The notes under the pieces are model-generated. The model was given only the letters and a program-made list of their open reading frames with translations, was not told where the DNA came from and did no database searches. This document shows, in pieces, positions 1 to 5,451 of a DNA stretch of 8,297 nt. The translations under genes and the position numbers were made by a program. The stretch comes from Oscillospiraceae bacterium (GTDB taxonomy: Bacteria > Bacillota > Clostridia > Oscillospirales > Oscillospiraceae), in assembly GCA_016296565.1 (NCBI GenBank), contig JAEDJB010000084.1:1-8297 (forward strand), given 5' to 3'. How positions within the stretch are numbered: position 1 is the first letter of the stretch; each line of letters opens with the position of its first letter.

Positions 1-30
1 AGCACGGAGCCCATCAAATTCTCAAGAGGG

Positions 31-119
31 TTCGCCTCCGACGGGGCCCCTGTTTCGCCTCCGACGGGGCCCCTGTTCGCCTCCGACGGGGCCCCTGTTC
101 GCCTCCGGCGGGGCCCCTG
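31..119. repeat. Four-unit 22-bp GC-rich tandem repeat
   Basis: Four direct units occupy 31-52, 54-75, 76-97 and 98-119. Each begins ttcgcctccg and ends ggggcccctg. Units 1 and 2 are separated by one extra t; the rest abut. Units 1-3 are identical and unit 4 has one a-to-g change. There are no spacers, so this is not a CRISPR array. Each unit contains the palindrome ggggcccc. The frame through it on the minus strand gives an Arg/Gly/Pro-rich low-complexity peptide that resembles no protein I know, so I treat it as non-coding. Function is unknown; a variable-number tandem repeat is the simplest reading. Confidence 0.9.
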
Positions 120-280
120 TTCTCTGGTTTTTGCGGGGGTGGAAGGCGGTACTTTTGGGTCTTTGGGTGGGGCTGCCGCTTATCTCTTGCTCCGCCGTAC
201 TTCAAGCGCGCCCACCAGCTGGGCGCGTCTTCAGTGGGCTAGTACCCTATAACCAACGCGGAGGGTTTCTCAGCCTTCAT
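120..280. other. Non-coding intergenic stretch with one GC-rich hairpin
   Basis: No gene with a credible ribosome binding site or recognisable protein is seen here. The clearest structure is a perfect 8-bp stem, cgcgccca at 207-214 pairing with tgggcgcg at 220-227 around a 5-nt loop. No T-tract follows it on either strand, so it is not a typical intrinsic terminator. The stretch lies between the 22-bp tandem repeat and a MITE-like element and may itself be dispersed-repeat DNA, which is inference. Confidence 0.5.
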
Positions 281-472
281 GGCTCCCCTGGTGAGAGGAG
301 CTGTCCCGAAGGGACTGAGAGGTGATCCCCTGAGAATTTTCCCTCGGGCGCGCTGACAAGGCAGAGCGGTGGACAAAATCTCCCCCTGGTTCTGTCGTAC
401 CGCTCCCGATTGCTCCTCCCAGGCGACACCTCTCCACCGCTCCGCGGTCCCCCTCCCCTTTCAAGGGGAGGC
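281..472. mobile_element. MITE-like non-coding repeat element, copy 1
   Basis: A stretch of about 190 bp with no gene. Its left end reads ggctcccct, a short loop, then aggagctgtc and actgagaggtg. Its right end, read on the other strand, is gcctcccctt, then aaggggaggg and gagaggtg. Each end folds into its own hairpin, and the two ends form an imperfect terminal inverted repeat. The same two kinds of end (a ggctcccc...ggagctgtc end and a gcctc.cc...ggag end) bound the element at 5297-5451 in the opposite orientation, so the two belong to one family. No transposase is present, so any mobility would be in trans. No target-site duplication was recognised. The exact ends are uncertain by a few bases, and homology might begin at about 276. 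Confidence 0.6.
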
Positions 473-479
473 ATTTTTT
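452..479 (+). terminator. Possible plus-strand intrinsic terminator at the end of the MITE-like element
   Basis: A 9-bp stem, cctcccctt at 452-460 pairing with aaggggagg at 463-471, is followed by ca and six t residues at 474-479. This has the form of an intrinsic terminator for transcription from the left. The 2-nt loop is too tight, so the inner pairs would open in RNA. The stem is the terminal hairpin of the MITE-like element, so a terminator role would be incidental. No plus-strand gene is visible in the window for it to serve. Confidence 0.35.
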
Positions 480-501
480 GCGGCCCTGGAACGTTAAATG
501 T

Positions 502-533
502 AAAACAGGAGCGCCGAAAGGCGCTCCTGTTTT
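502..533 (-). terminator. Bidirectional intrinsic terminator of the hisS-aspS unit
   Basis: A perfect 14-bp stem, 502-515 pairing with 520-533, encloses a 4-nt loop (gaaa on the plus strand). In the aspS transcript the outer pairs form an A-run before the GC-rich stem and a T-run after it, the standard Rho-independent layout; a similar run exists on the plus strand, so it could work both ways. It lies just 19 bp past the stop of the farthest orphan aspS tail (552) but about 420 bp past the functional aspS stop (957). It was therefore probably the original aspS terminator before the rearrangement. Confidence 0.88.
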
Positions 534-551
534 TATCCACAGGGTGTGGAA

Positions 552-624
552 TTATTCTTCTTCCGCGGGGGTCTCCTCCACTCTGGTCACAGCAATCGCC
601 AGGTCGTCCAGCTGCTTCTGATCC
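552..624 (-). pseudogene. Orphan aspS 3' end, tail 1 (probable ancestral C-terminus)
   Basis: Read on the minus strand in the aspS frame, this segment encodes DQKQLDDLAIAVTRVEE followed by TPAEEE and a TAA stop at 552-554. The functional aspS ends DQKQLDDLAIAVTRVEE then EPAEE. The tail is therefore homologous but one codon longer with a different last segment. It also differs from the functional copy at synonymous positions (Asp GAC versus GAT, Ala GCT versus GCG, Thr-Arg ACCAGA versus ACTCGT). The synonymous changes suggest it evolved under selection as real coding sequence. It has no start codon or upstream aspS body and sits directly before the terminator, so it is likely the original gene end left behind. 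It could instead have come from a second aspS allele. Confidence 0.85.
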
Positions 625-745
625 GCCCCCACGCGGCCAGCCGCGCGGGAACCCCAAATGAAATTTTACTTCCTCGGCGGAAATGAATTCCGCCTGCGGC
701 AAGGTTTTGCCCCTGGCAAAACGCTTGGTGTGGTGGATCAGAAGC
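614..745. repeat. 132-bp hairpin-rich element with terminal inverted repeats, copy A
   Basis: On the plus strand the element begins gcttctgatccgcccccac and ends gtgtggtggatcagaagc. These ends form an inverted repeat with 11 perfect terminal base pairs. It is identical to copy B at 815-946, and three internal inverted repeats are described there. There is no coding capacity beyond an open low-complexity frame. The terminal repeat is also a stretch of aspS coding sequence (codons for Val-Val-Asp-Gln-Lys), which links the element's end to its location. It could be a small non-autonomous mobile repeat or a by-product of template switching. Confidence 0.75.
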
Positions 746-755
746 TTCTCCCGTT

Positions 756-825
756 TTACTCCTCGGCAGGCTCTTCCTCCACTCTGGTCACAGCAATCGC
801 CAGGTCGTCCAGCTGCTTCTGATCC
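756..825 (-). pseudogene. Orphan aspS 3' end, tail 2 (chimeric)
   Basis: On the minus strand this encodes DQKQLDDLAIAVTRVEE then EPAEE and a TAA stop at 756-758, the same protein end as functional aspS. Its nucleotides are a mosaic. From the stop to about 781 it matches the functional gene end exactly. From 782 to 825 it matches tail 1, including all its synonymous differences. This is the product expected if tail 1 and the functional tail recombined unequally inside their shared Glu-codon stretch at 775-781. It has no start codon and is not an independent gene. Confidence 0.87.
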
Positions 826-946
826 GCCCCCACGCGGCCAGCCGCGCGGGAACCCCAAATGAAATTTTACTTCCTCGGCGGAAATGAATTCCGCCTGCGG
901 CAAGGTTTTGCCCCTGGCAAAACGCTTGGTGTGGTGGATCAGAAGC
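815..946. repeat. 132-bp hairpin-rich element with terminal inverted repeats, copy B
   Basis: This copy is identical to 614-745. Internal structures are: a 10-bp stem with one A-C mismatch (829-838 with 841-850), a 7-bp perfect stem (877-883 with 889-895, 5-nt loop), and a 7-bp perfect stem (906-912 with 916-922, 3-nt loop). Its right end, 931-946, is the exact reverse complement of 1016-1031 inside functional aspS. It lies immediately after the functional aspS stop codon, so it forms the first part of the aspS 3' UTR. The hairpins lack adjacent U-tracts and do not look like terminators. Confidence 0.75.
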
Positions 947-1031
947 TTCCCCCGTTTTACTCCTCGGCAGGCTCTTCCTCCACACGAGTCACCGCAATCG
1001 CCAGATCGTCCAGCTGCTTCTGATCCACCAC
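931..1031. repeat. 16-bp perfect inverted repeat spanning the aspS stop codon
   Basis: The sequence gtggtggatcagaagc at 931-946 is exactly reverse-complementary to 1016-1031, which encodes the Val-Val-Asp-Gln-Lys stretch of AspRS. The 69-nt loop holds the last aspS codons and the stop. In the mRNA this could pair the end of the coding region with the 3' UTR. A perfect 16-bp match at this distance is very unlikely by chance, so it reflects how the element arose or chose its site. The equivalent pair around tail 2 (730-745 with 815-825) retains only 11 perfect pairs. Confidence 0.9.
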
Positions 1032-2756
1032 GTCGGGGCAGTTCATCATCAGGTCGGAGGCGTTCTGGACCTTGGGGAAGGCGATCACGTCCCGGATGGA
1101 GGACGCGCCGGTCATGAGCATCACCAGACGGTCCAGGCCGTAGGCCAGGCCGCCGTGGGGAGGTGCGCCGTACTTGAAGGCGTTCACCAGGTGGCCGAAC
1201 CGCTCCTGGATGTCCTCGTCGGAGATGCCCAGGGCCTGGAAGGCCTTTTCCTGCATCTCGGGGGTGTTGATTCGGATGGAGCCGCCGCCCAGCTCAGTGC
1301 CGTTCAGGACAATGTCATAGGCCCGGGCACGGCAGTTGGCCTTGTCGGTGAGCATCTTGTCCTCGTCCTCGATCATGGGCGCGGTGAAGGGGTGGTGCAT
1401 GGCCTGGTACCGGCCCTCCTCCTCGGACCACTCGAACATGGGGAACTCGGTGACCCACAGGAACTTGAAATCCATGGGGTCCAGGATGTCCAGCTGCTTG
1501 GCGCACTCAATACGCAGCGCGCCCAGGGAGGCAAAGACCACCTCGTCCTTCACGTCGCCGACGATGAGGATCAGGTCGCCGTCCTTGGCACCTGCACGCT
1601 CGATGATGGCGGCATTCTCTTCCTCAGTCAAGAACTTCTGGTAGGAGGAGGTCACCTTGCCGTCCACCATTCTGGCCCAGGCCAGACCCTTGGCCTTGTA
1701 GGTCTTGACGAAGTCGCCCAGCTTGTCGATCTTCTTCCGGGGGAAGTCCTTGGCGTGGCCGTCTACGTTGATGAGACGCACGGAGCCGCCGCCCTGGACC
1801 GCGCTGGAGAACACCCCGAAGCCGCAGTCCTTCACAATATCGGAAATGTCCTTGATCTCAAAGCCGAACCGCAGGTCGGGCTTGTCGGAGCCGAACCGGT
1901 CCATGGCCTCCCGGTAGGGCATCCGCAGGAAGGGAGTCTGCACGTCCACGTCCAGAATCTCCTTAAAGACCCGCTTCAGGAAGCCCTCCTGAATGGTCTG
2001 GATCTGCTCCTCGTCCAGGAAGGACATCTCCAGGTCGATCTGGGTGAACTCGGGCTGACGGTCGGCCCGCAGGTCCTCGTCCCGGAAGCAGCGGGCGATC
2101 TGGAAGTACCGGTCAAAGCCGGAGAGCATCAGCAGCTGCTTGTACTGCTGGGGGGACTGGGGCAGGGCATAGAACTTGCCGGCGTGCACCCGGGAGGGCA
2201 CCAGGTAGTCCCGGGCCCCTTCGGGGGTGGACTTGGTGAGGATGGGGGTCTCGATCTCCAGGAAGCCGTTCTCGTCGAAGTAGTCCCGGCAGATCTTCAC
2301 GATCTTGTGGCGCAGGGCAATGGTGCGCTGCATGTCCGGGCGGCGCAGGTCCAGGTAGCGGTATTTCAGCCGGACGGCGTCCTTCACATCGGAGTTCTCC
2401 ACGATCTCGAAGGGCGGGGTCTCCGCCTTGGCCAGCAGGCGCAGCTCGGTGACCTTTACCTCAATGTCGCCGGTGGGCATGTCGGGGTTCTTGGACTCCC
2501 GCTCCCGGACCACGCCGGTGGCGGCGATGACGTACTCGCTGCGGAGGGAGGCCGCCTTCTCAAAGATCTCTTTGGGGGTGCTGTCGTCAAAGGACAGCTG
2601 GATGAGGCCGGTGCGGTCCCGCAGGTCCACGAAGATCAGGCCGCCCAGGTTCCGCTGGCGCTGGACCCAGCCGCAGACGGAAATCTCCTGGCCGATGTTT
2701 TCAGCCCGGAAGGTGCCGCAGTAATCGGTGCGGCGGAAGTTCTGTAAATTATCCAT
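957..2756 (-). CDS. aspS: Aspartyl-tRNA synthetase (AspRS), bacterial type
   Basis: Cytoplasmic class IIb synthetase that charges tRNA-Asp with aspartate using ATP; 599 residues, normal for bacterial AspRS. The N-terminal OB-fold anticodon-binding domain covers about 18-105 (GWVQRQRNLGGLIFVDLRD). The flipping loop STPEGARDYLVP is at about 176-187, motif 2 FRDEDLRADRQPEFTQIDLE at 224-243, the bacterial GAD insertion at roughly 290-420, and motif 3 GGLAYGLDRL at 535-544. In the OB fold, residue 37 is Leu, where non-discriminating AspRS enzymes commonly have His, so I infer a tRNA-Asp-specific (discriminating) enzyme. The ATG at 2756 follows a GGAG site at 7-8 nt spacing. It is the last gene of the hisS unit. 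The C-terminal tail (578-599) is acidic, and its DNA is repeated twice downstream. No T-box leader is seen. Confidence 0.97.
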   Translation of the reverse strand: MDNLQNFRRTDYCGTFRAENIGQEISVCGWVQRQRNLGGLIFVDLRDRTGLIQLSFDDSTPKEIFEKAASLRSEYVIAATGVVRERESKNPDMPTGDIEVKVTELRLLAKAETPPFEIVENSDVKDAVRLKYRYLDLRRPDMQRTIALRHKIVKICRDYFDENGFLEIETPILTKSTPEGARDYLVPSRVHAGKFYALPQSPQQYKQLLMLSGFDRYFQIARCFRDEDLRADRQPEFTQIDLEMSFLDEEQIQTIQEGFLKRVFKEILDVDVQTPFLRMPYREAMDRFGSDKPDLRFGFEIKDISDIVKDCGFGVFSSAVQGGGSVRLINVDGHAKDFPRKKIDKLGDFVKTYKAKGLAWARMVDGKVTSSYQKFLTEEENAAIIERAGAKDGDLILIVGDVKDEVVFASLGALRIECAKQLDILDPMDFKFLWVTEFPMFEWSEEEGRYQAMHHPFTAPMIEDEDKMLTDKANCRARAYDIVLNGTELGGGSIRINTPEMQEKAFQALGISDEDIQERFGHLVNAFKYGAPPHGGLAYGLDRLVMLMTGASSIRDVIAFPKVQNASDLMMNCPDVVDQKQLDDLAIAVTRVEEEPAEE

Positions 2757-2807
2757 GGTTGTTCACTCCAATGTAAATTGATTCGGGGTAAAAAGCAGGG
2801 GATCGGG

Positions 2808-2891
2808 TCACTGACCCGTGCACGCCCGGAACGCCAGCAGCGCCGCGCCCAGGATGATAATATAAACAAGCATTTTGACTTTCGGGTTCAT
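2808..2891 (-). CDS. 27-residue single-pass membrane peptide
   Basis: A small open frame between the membrane-protein gene pair and aspS encodes MNPKVKMLVYIIILGAAL followed by LAFRACTGQ and a TGA stop. A short positively charged N-terminus precedes a hydrophobic stretch at about residues 7-20, enough for one membrane span, and one Cys lies near the C-terminus. The translation signal is excellent: AAGGAG 8 nt before the ATG. It lies 46 bp after the upstream gene and 51 bp before aspS, in the same direction. I recognise no family. The strong ribosome binding site, membrane-like composition and operon position favour a real peptide, but a translated leader that affects aspS expression is also possible. 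Confidence 0.6.
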   Translation of the reverse strand: MNPKVKMLVYIIILGAALLAFRACTGQ

Positions 2892-2937
2892 TGCGGTTTC
2901 TCCTTTTCACTAGGATAACGCCGGGCGGAAGGCTCCG

Positions 2938-3408
2938 TCAAGAGGCGCGCGCAGATTCCTGGGCCAGGAGGAAATCCAGAATCTCCTGCTGGAAGGCTTC
3001 CCCGCCGGAGGTGCGGAAGGAACGGTCCCGCACGTCGCTGCCGGTAAACCAGATGGGGTCGTCCCCGGAGAAGTGCATGGTGTGGTCTGCCCCCTCTTGT
3101 CCGAAGGCCAGAATCACATCATACTCCAGGGTAACGTACCGGGTGTCCTTGTCCAGATAGATGGGAACATACTTCTGGGAGGACAGCAAGGTCATAAGCT
3201 GCTCATAGGCCGGGTCGTCCGGGGAAAGGAAGATATCCCGGGACTCTCCGTCCTTGGTCAGCACTGCCTGGACCTGGGTGACCTGTTCCTGGTCAAAGCT
3301 GCCCCCCAGGGCCTGGTCGATGGACCGGGGGCACAGGGCCCACACGATCAGGGCGATCACAATGGCCAGCTCGAACACAGCGATGATCCGCTTGGTTCTT
3401 ACGTTCAT
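2938..3408 (-). CDS. Membrane-anchored protein of unknown function, paralogue of its upstream neighbour
   Basis: 156 residues. An N-terminal hydrophobic segment at about 8-25 (RIIAVFELAIVIALIVWALC) follows a basic start, so the protein is probably anchored with a domain of about 130 residues outside the membrane. No lipobox is evident, although a Cys occurs at the end of the segment. It is clearly paralogous to the gene at 3429-3881. Both have PR-x-(I/L)-D-x-ALG just after the membrane segment, a central (D/E)D-x-AY motif, and a C-terminal GG-x-x-x-QQEILD-(F/Y)-LL-x-Q. The start is supported by AAAGGAG upstream of the ATG, with a 20-bp gap to the preceding gene. I recognise no named family; the operon position between two synthetase genes does not reveal a function. 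Confidence 0.85.
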   Translation of the reverse strand: MNVRTKRIIAVFELAIVIALIVWALCPRSIDQALGGSFDQEQVTQVQAVLTKDGESRDIFLSPDDPAYEQLMTLLSSQKYVPIYLDKDTRYVTLEYDVILAFGQEGADHTMHFSGDDPIWFTGSDVRDRSFRTSGGEAFQQEILDFLLAQESARAS

Positions 3409-3428
3409 GGCAATCTCCTTTCCTCAGG

Positions 3429-3881
3429 TCAGGAGGCCTGGGTGAGCAGGTAGTCCAGAATCTCCTGCTGGGTTTCCTGGCCGCCGGAGATCTGGCAGGT
3501 TTTCAGCTTGGCGTTGTCCTGGGCGCCCAGAGCCACCTGCTTGCCCCCGTCCAGCACCACGTCCCAGGACTTGACGCTGTTGGACAGGGTGAGGGTCACC
3601 AGATAGTCCAGTCCCCCTTCCTCCTCCTTGGAGAAGGTGCGGGAGTAGGAGGGCTTCTGGATCAGGGTCAGGGTCTTTACATAGGCGTCCTCCCCCTTGT
3701 TCAGGGTGCAGGAGAGGGACTCTCCCCCGTCCACCGGGTCCAGCCGGACCTGGATGTCCTGAATTTTGGAGACGTCATAGTTCTCTCCCAGGGCCCAGTC
3801 CAGATCCCGGGGCAGCAGCAGCACCAGGGCCACCGCCACCAGGATGAAGAGAAGGCCCACAATCACTTTCCGGATACTCAT
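3429..3881 (-). CDS. Membrane-anchored protein of unknown function, overlapping hisS
   Basis: 150 residues: a short basic N-terminus, a hydrophobic segment at about 6-23 (VIVGLLFILVAVALVLLL), then a soluble, probably extracytoplasmic domain of about 125 residues. The start ATG overlaps the hisS stop TGA as ATGA, which points to translational coupling with hisS. It is paralogous to the next gene (2938-3408), sharing the D-x-ALG motif after the membrane segment, a G-x-D-x-Y-x-x-x-L type centre, and the GG-x-x-x-QQEILD-(Y/F)-LL ending. The pair probably arose by tandem duplication and has diverged strongly in the middle. No catalytic motif is visible. A sensor, inhibitor or cell-envelope role is possible but not supported by anything specific. 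Confidence 0.85.
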   Translation of the reverse strand: MSIRKVIVGLLFILVAVALVLLLPRDLDWALGENYDVSKIQDIQVRLDPVDGGESLSCTLNKGEDAYVKTLTLIQKPSYSRTFSKEEEGGLDYLVTLTLSNSVKSWDVVLDGGKQVALGAQDNAKLKTCQISGGQETQQEILDYLLTQAS

Positions 3882-5239
3882 GCCTTATCCTCCCGGATGG
3901 GGGGCTGCCACTTCAGCTCCTCCAGGTCGGTGGCAATGTCGGTGGCGGCTGCCTCCGGGGTCAGCTCACGCTGCTGGCCGGTGGCCATCTCCTTGACCTT
4001 CACCACGCCCCGGCTGATTTCGTCCTCGCCCAGAAAGACCACATAGGGGATCTTCAGCTTGTCGGCGTAGGTCATCTTGGCCTTGAACTTCTTCTGCTCT
4101 CCGTACACCTGGGCCCGGACCCCCTGGTTCCGCAGCTGGGTGGCAAAGGCGATGGCAGGGGAGAGGTCCTCGGTCATGGGGAGAATGAGCACATCGGCGG
4201 GGGCGGTGTTCTGGTCGGGGTTCAGGTAGCCCTGCTCGCCCAGCACGTAGAACAGCCGGGTGAGGCCGATGGAAATGCCCACGCCGGGAAGTTTTTTATC
4301 GGTATAGTATTCCGCCAGGTTGTCGTACCGGCCGCCGGAGCAGATGGAGCCGATCTCCGGGTGGTCCAGCATGACGGTTTCGTAGACGGTGCCGGTGTAG
4401 TAGTCCAGGCCCCGGGCGATGGTCAGGTCCACAGCAAAGTGGTCCTCGGGCACCCCGAAGGCGGACAGGTACTTCACCACGGTCCCCAGCTCGTCCAGGC
4501 CCTGGTCGAAGGTCTCGTTCCGGCCCCGGTAGCCCTCCAGGGCCTGGAGGACTTCCCCGTTGGAGCCGGTGATGGCGATGAAGCTCAGAATTTCCCCGGC
4601 GGCAGCCTCGGACACCCCGGATTCAATCAGCAGGTCCCGGACCTTTTCGGAACCGATCTTGTCCAGCTTGTCCACGGTGCGCATAATGTCGGCGGCCTGG
4701 TCGCCCAGGCCCTGCATGTCGTAGAACCCGGTGAGGATCTTCCGGTTGTTCACCCGGATTTTGAACCGCTCCAGGCCCATGGAGGTAAAGGCGTTGTAGA
4801 TGATGGCGGGGATTTCCGCCTCGTTGGAGATATCCAGCTTGCCGTCGCCGATGACGTCGATGTCGCACTGGTAGAACTCCCGGAACCGGCCCCGCTGGGC
4901 CCGCTCTCCCCGGTAGACCTTGCCGATCTGGTACCGGCGGAAGGGGAAGGTCAGGTCATTGTAGTGCAGGGCCACGTACTTGGCCAGGGGCACGGTGAGA
5001 TCGAACCGCAGGGCCAGGTCGCTGTCCCCCTTGGTGAAGCGGTAGATCTGCTTCTCCGTCTCCCCGCCGCCCTTGGCCAGCAGGATTTCCGCCGACTCGA
5101 TGACGGGGGTGTCCAGGGGGGTGAAGCCGTAGAGGGAGTAGGTCTTGCGCAGGCGCTCCAGCATCCCCTCAAACTGGGCCTGAGGGGCAGGGAGCAGTTC
5201 CATAAAACCGGACAGGGTCCGGGGTTTGATGCGATCCAT
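3878..5239 (-). CDS. hisS: Histidyl-tRNA synthetase (HisRS), eukaryotic/archaeal-like subtype
   Basis: Charges tRNA-His with histidine in the cytoplasm; 453 residues from the chosen start. Visible motifs are LRFDLTVPLAKYVA at 77-90, motif 2 with YRGERAQRGRFREFYQCDID at 109-128, the histidine-binding RGLDYYTGTVYE at 276-287, SGGRYDNL at 301-308 and motif 3 GVGISIGLTRL at 319-329. A C-terminal anticodon-binding domain starts at about 348. The LRFDLTVP and GRFREFYQCD signatures resemble eukaryotic and archaeal HisRS; E. coli HisRS has RPEGT in the first position. The ATG at 5239 has GAGG 8 nt upstream. A longer in-frame extension to 5368 exists but runs through the repeat at 5297-5451 and lacks homology, so I reject it. 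It is the first gene of the unit ending with aspS. No clear promoter or T-box was found upstream. Confidence 0.96.
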   Translation of the reverse strand: MDRIKPRTLSGFMELLPAPQAQFEGMLERLRKTYSLYGFTPLDTPVIESAEILLAKGGGETEKQIYRFTKGDSDLALRFDLTVPLAKYVALHYNDLTFPFRRYQIGKVYRGERAQRGRFREFYQCDIDVIGDGKLDISNEAEIPAIIYNAFTSMGLERFKIRVNNRKILTGFYDMQGLGDQAADIMRTVDKLDKIGSEKVRDLLIESGVSEAAAGEILSFIAITGSNGEVLQALEGYRGRNETFDQGLDELGTVVKYLSAFGVPEDHFAVDLTIARGLDYYTGTVYETVMLDHPEIGSICSGGRYDNLAEYYTDKKLPGVGISIGLTRLFYVLGEQGYLNPDQNTAPADVLILPMTEDLSPAIAFATQLRNQGVRAQVYGEQKKFKAKMTYADKLKIPYVVFLGEDEISRGVVKVKEMATGQQRELTPEAAATDIATDLEELKWQPPIREDKA

Positions 5240-5296
5240 AGGTAGGACCTCGCTTTCTTGTGGTTTTCGGTTGTGGGGAGGGTTTCTGCAAACCTT

Positions 5297-5451
5297 CTTG
5301 CCTCTCCCTCTGGGAGAGGTGGATTCGCCGAAAGGCGAAGACGGAGAGGGCGACTTGGTAAAGGGCACACGAAGCGTGATCCTGCACCGGCAGCGATCTG
5401 CCCTCTCAGTCAGCGCTGCGCGCTGACAGCTCCCCCAGAGGGGGAGCCAAG
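5297..5451. mobile_element. MITE-like non-coding repeat element, copy 2, upstream of hisS
   Basis: A 155-bp element bounded by cttg and caag. The left arm starts cttgcctctccctctgggag and continues to ggagaggg near 5349. The right arm, on the opposite strand, starts cttggctccccctctggggg and continues to tgactgagaggg. The arms form an imperfect terminal inverted repeat, and each arm folds into its own hairpins (for example ttcgcctttcggcgaa on the minus strand). The end types match those of the element at 281-472, in inverted orientation. It sits between the mgsA terminator and hisS, so it forms most of the hisS upstream region. No target-site duplication is obvious and there is no coding capacity. 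Confidence 0.72.

Larger units (their letters stand above)
574..982. repeat. 201-bp tandem duplication covering orphan tail and element
   Basis: The segment 574-781 matches 775-982 at 207 of 208 positions by eye; the one difference is t749 versus c950. The period is 201 bp, a multiple of three, so one minus-strand frame stays open across both copies. Each unit contains one 132-bp element plus part of an aspS tail. The near identity means the duplication is recent, whereas the outer tails (552-624 and the functional end from 957) differ more. A short-read assembly error at this repeat is possible but would not explain the divergent outer tails. Confidence 0.92.

Noticed and set aside
31..119. 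CRISPR array
   Set aside because: The 22-bp units are directly adjacent with no spacers, and there are no cas genes in the window.
277..903. Minus-strand open frame of about 208 codons running through the repeat array
   Set aside because: It begins at a TTG without a good ribosome binding site and stays open only because the 201-bp repeat is a multiple of three. Its residues are two copies of a low-complexity translation of the element and out-of-frame aspS tail.
1155..2747. 530-codon plus-strand open frame antisense to aspS
   Set aside because: It is a shadow of GC-rich aspS codons. The product is Gly/Val/Leu/His-rich with no recognisable domain, while the minus strand encodes an unmistakable AspRS.
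4361..5245. Long plus-strand open frame antisense to hisS
   Set aside because: It has the same shadow composition as the frame antisense to aspS, and the opposite strand carries all HisRS motifs.
5240..5368. 43-residue N-terminal extension of HisRS
   Set aside because: It is encoded partly by the MITE-like repeat, has no homology to HisRS, and the internal ATG at 5239 has a well-spaced GAGG and fits the normal N-terminus.
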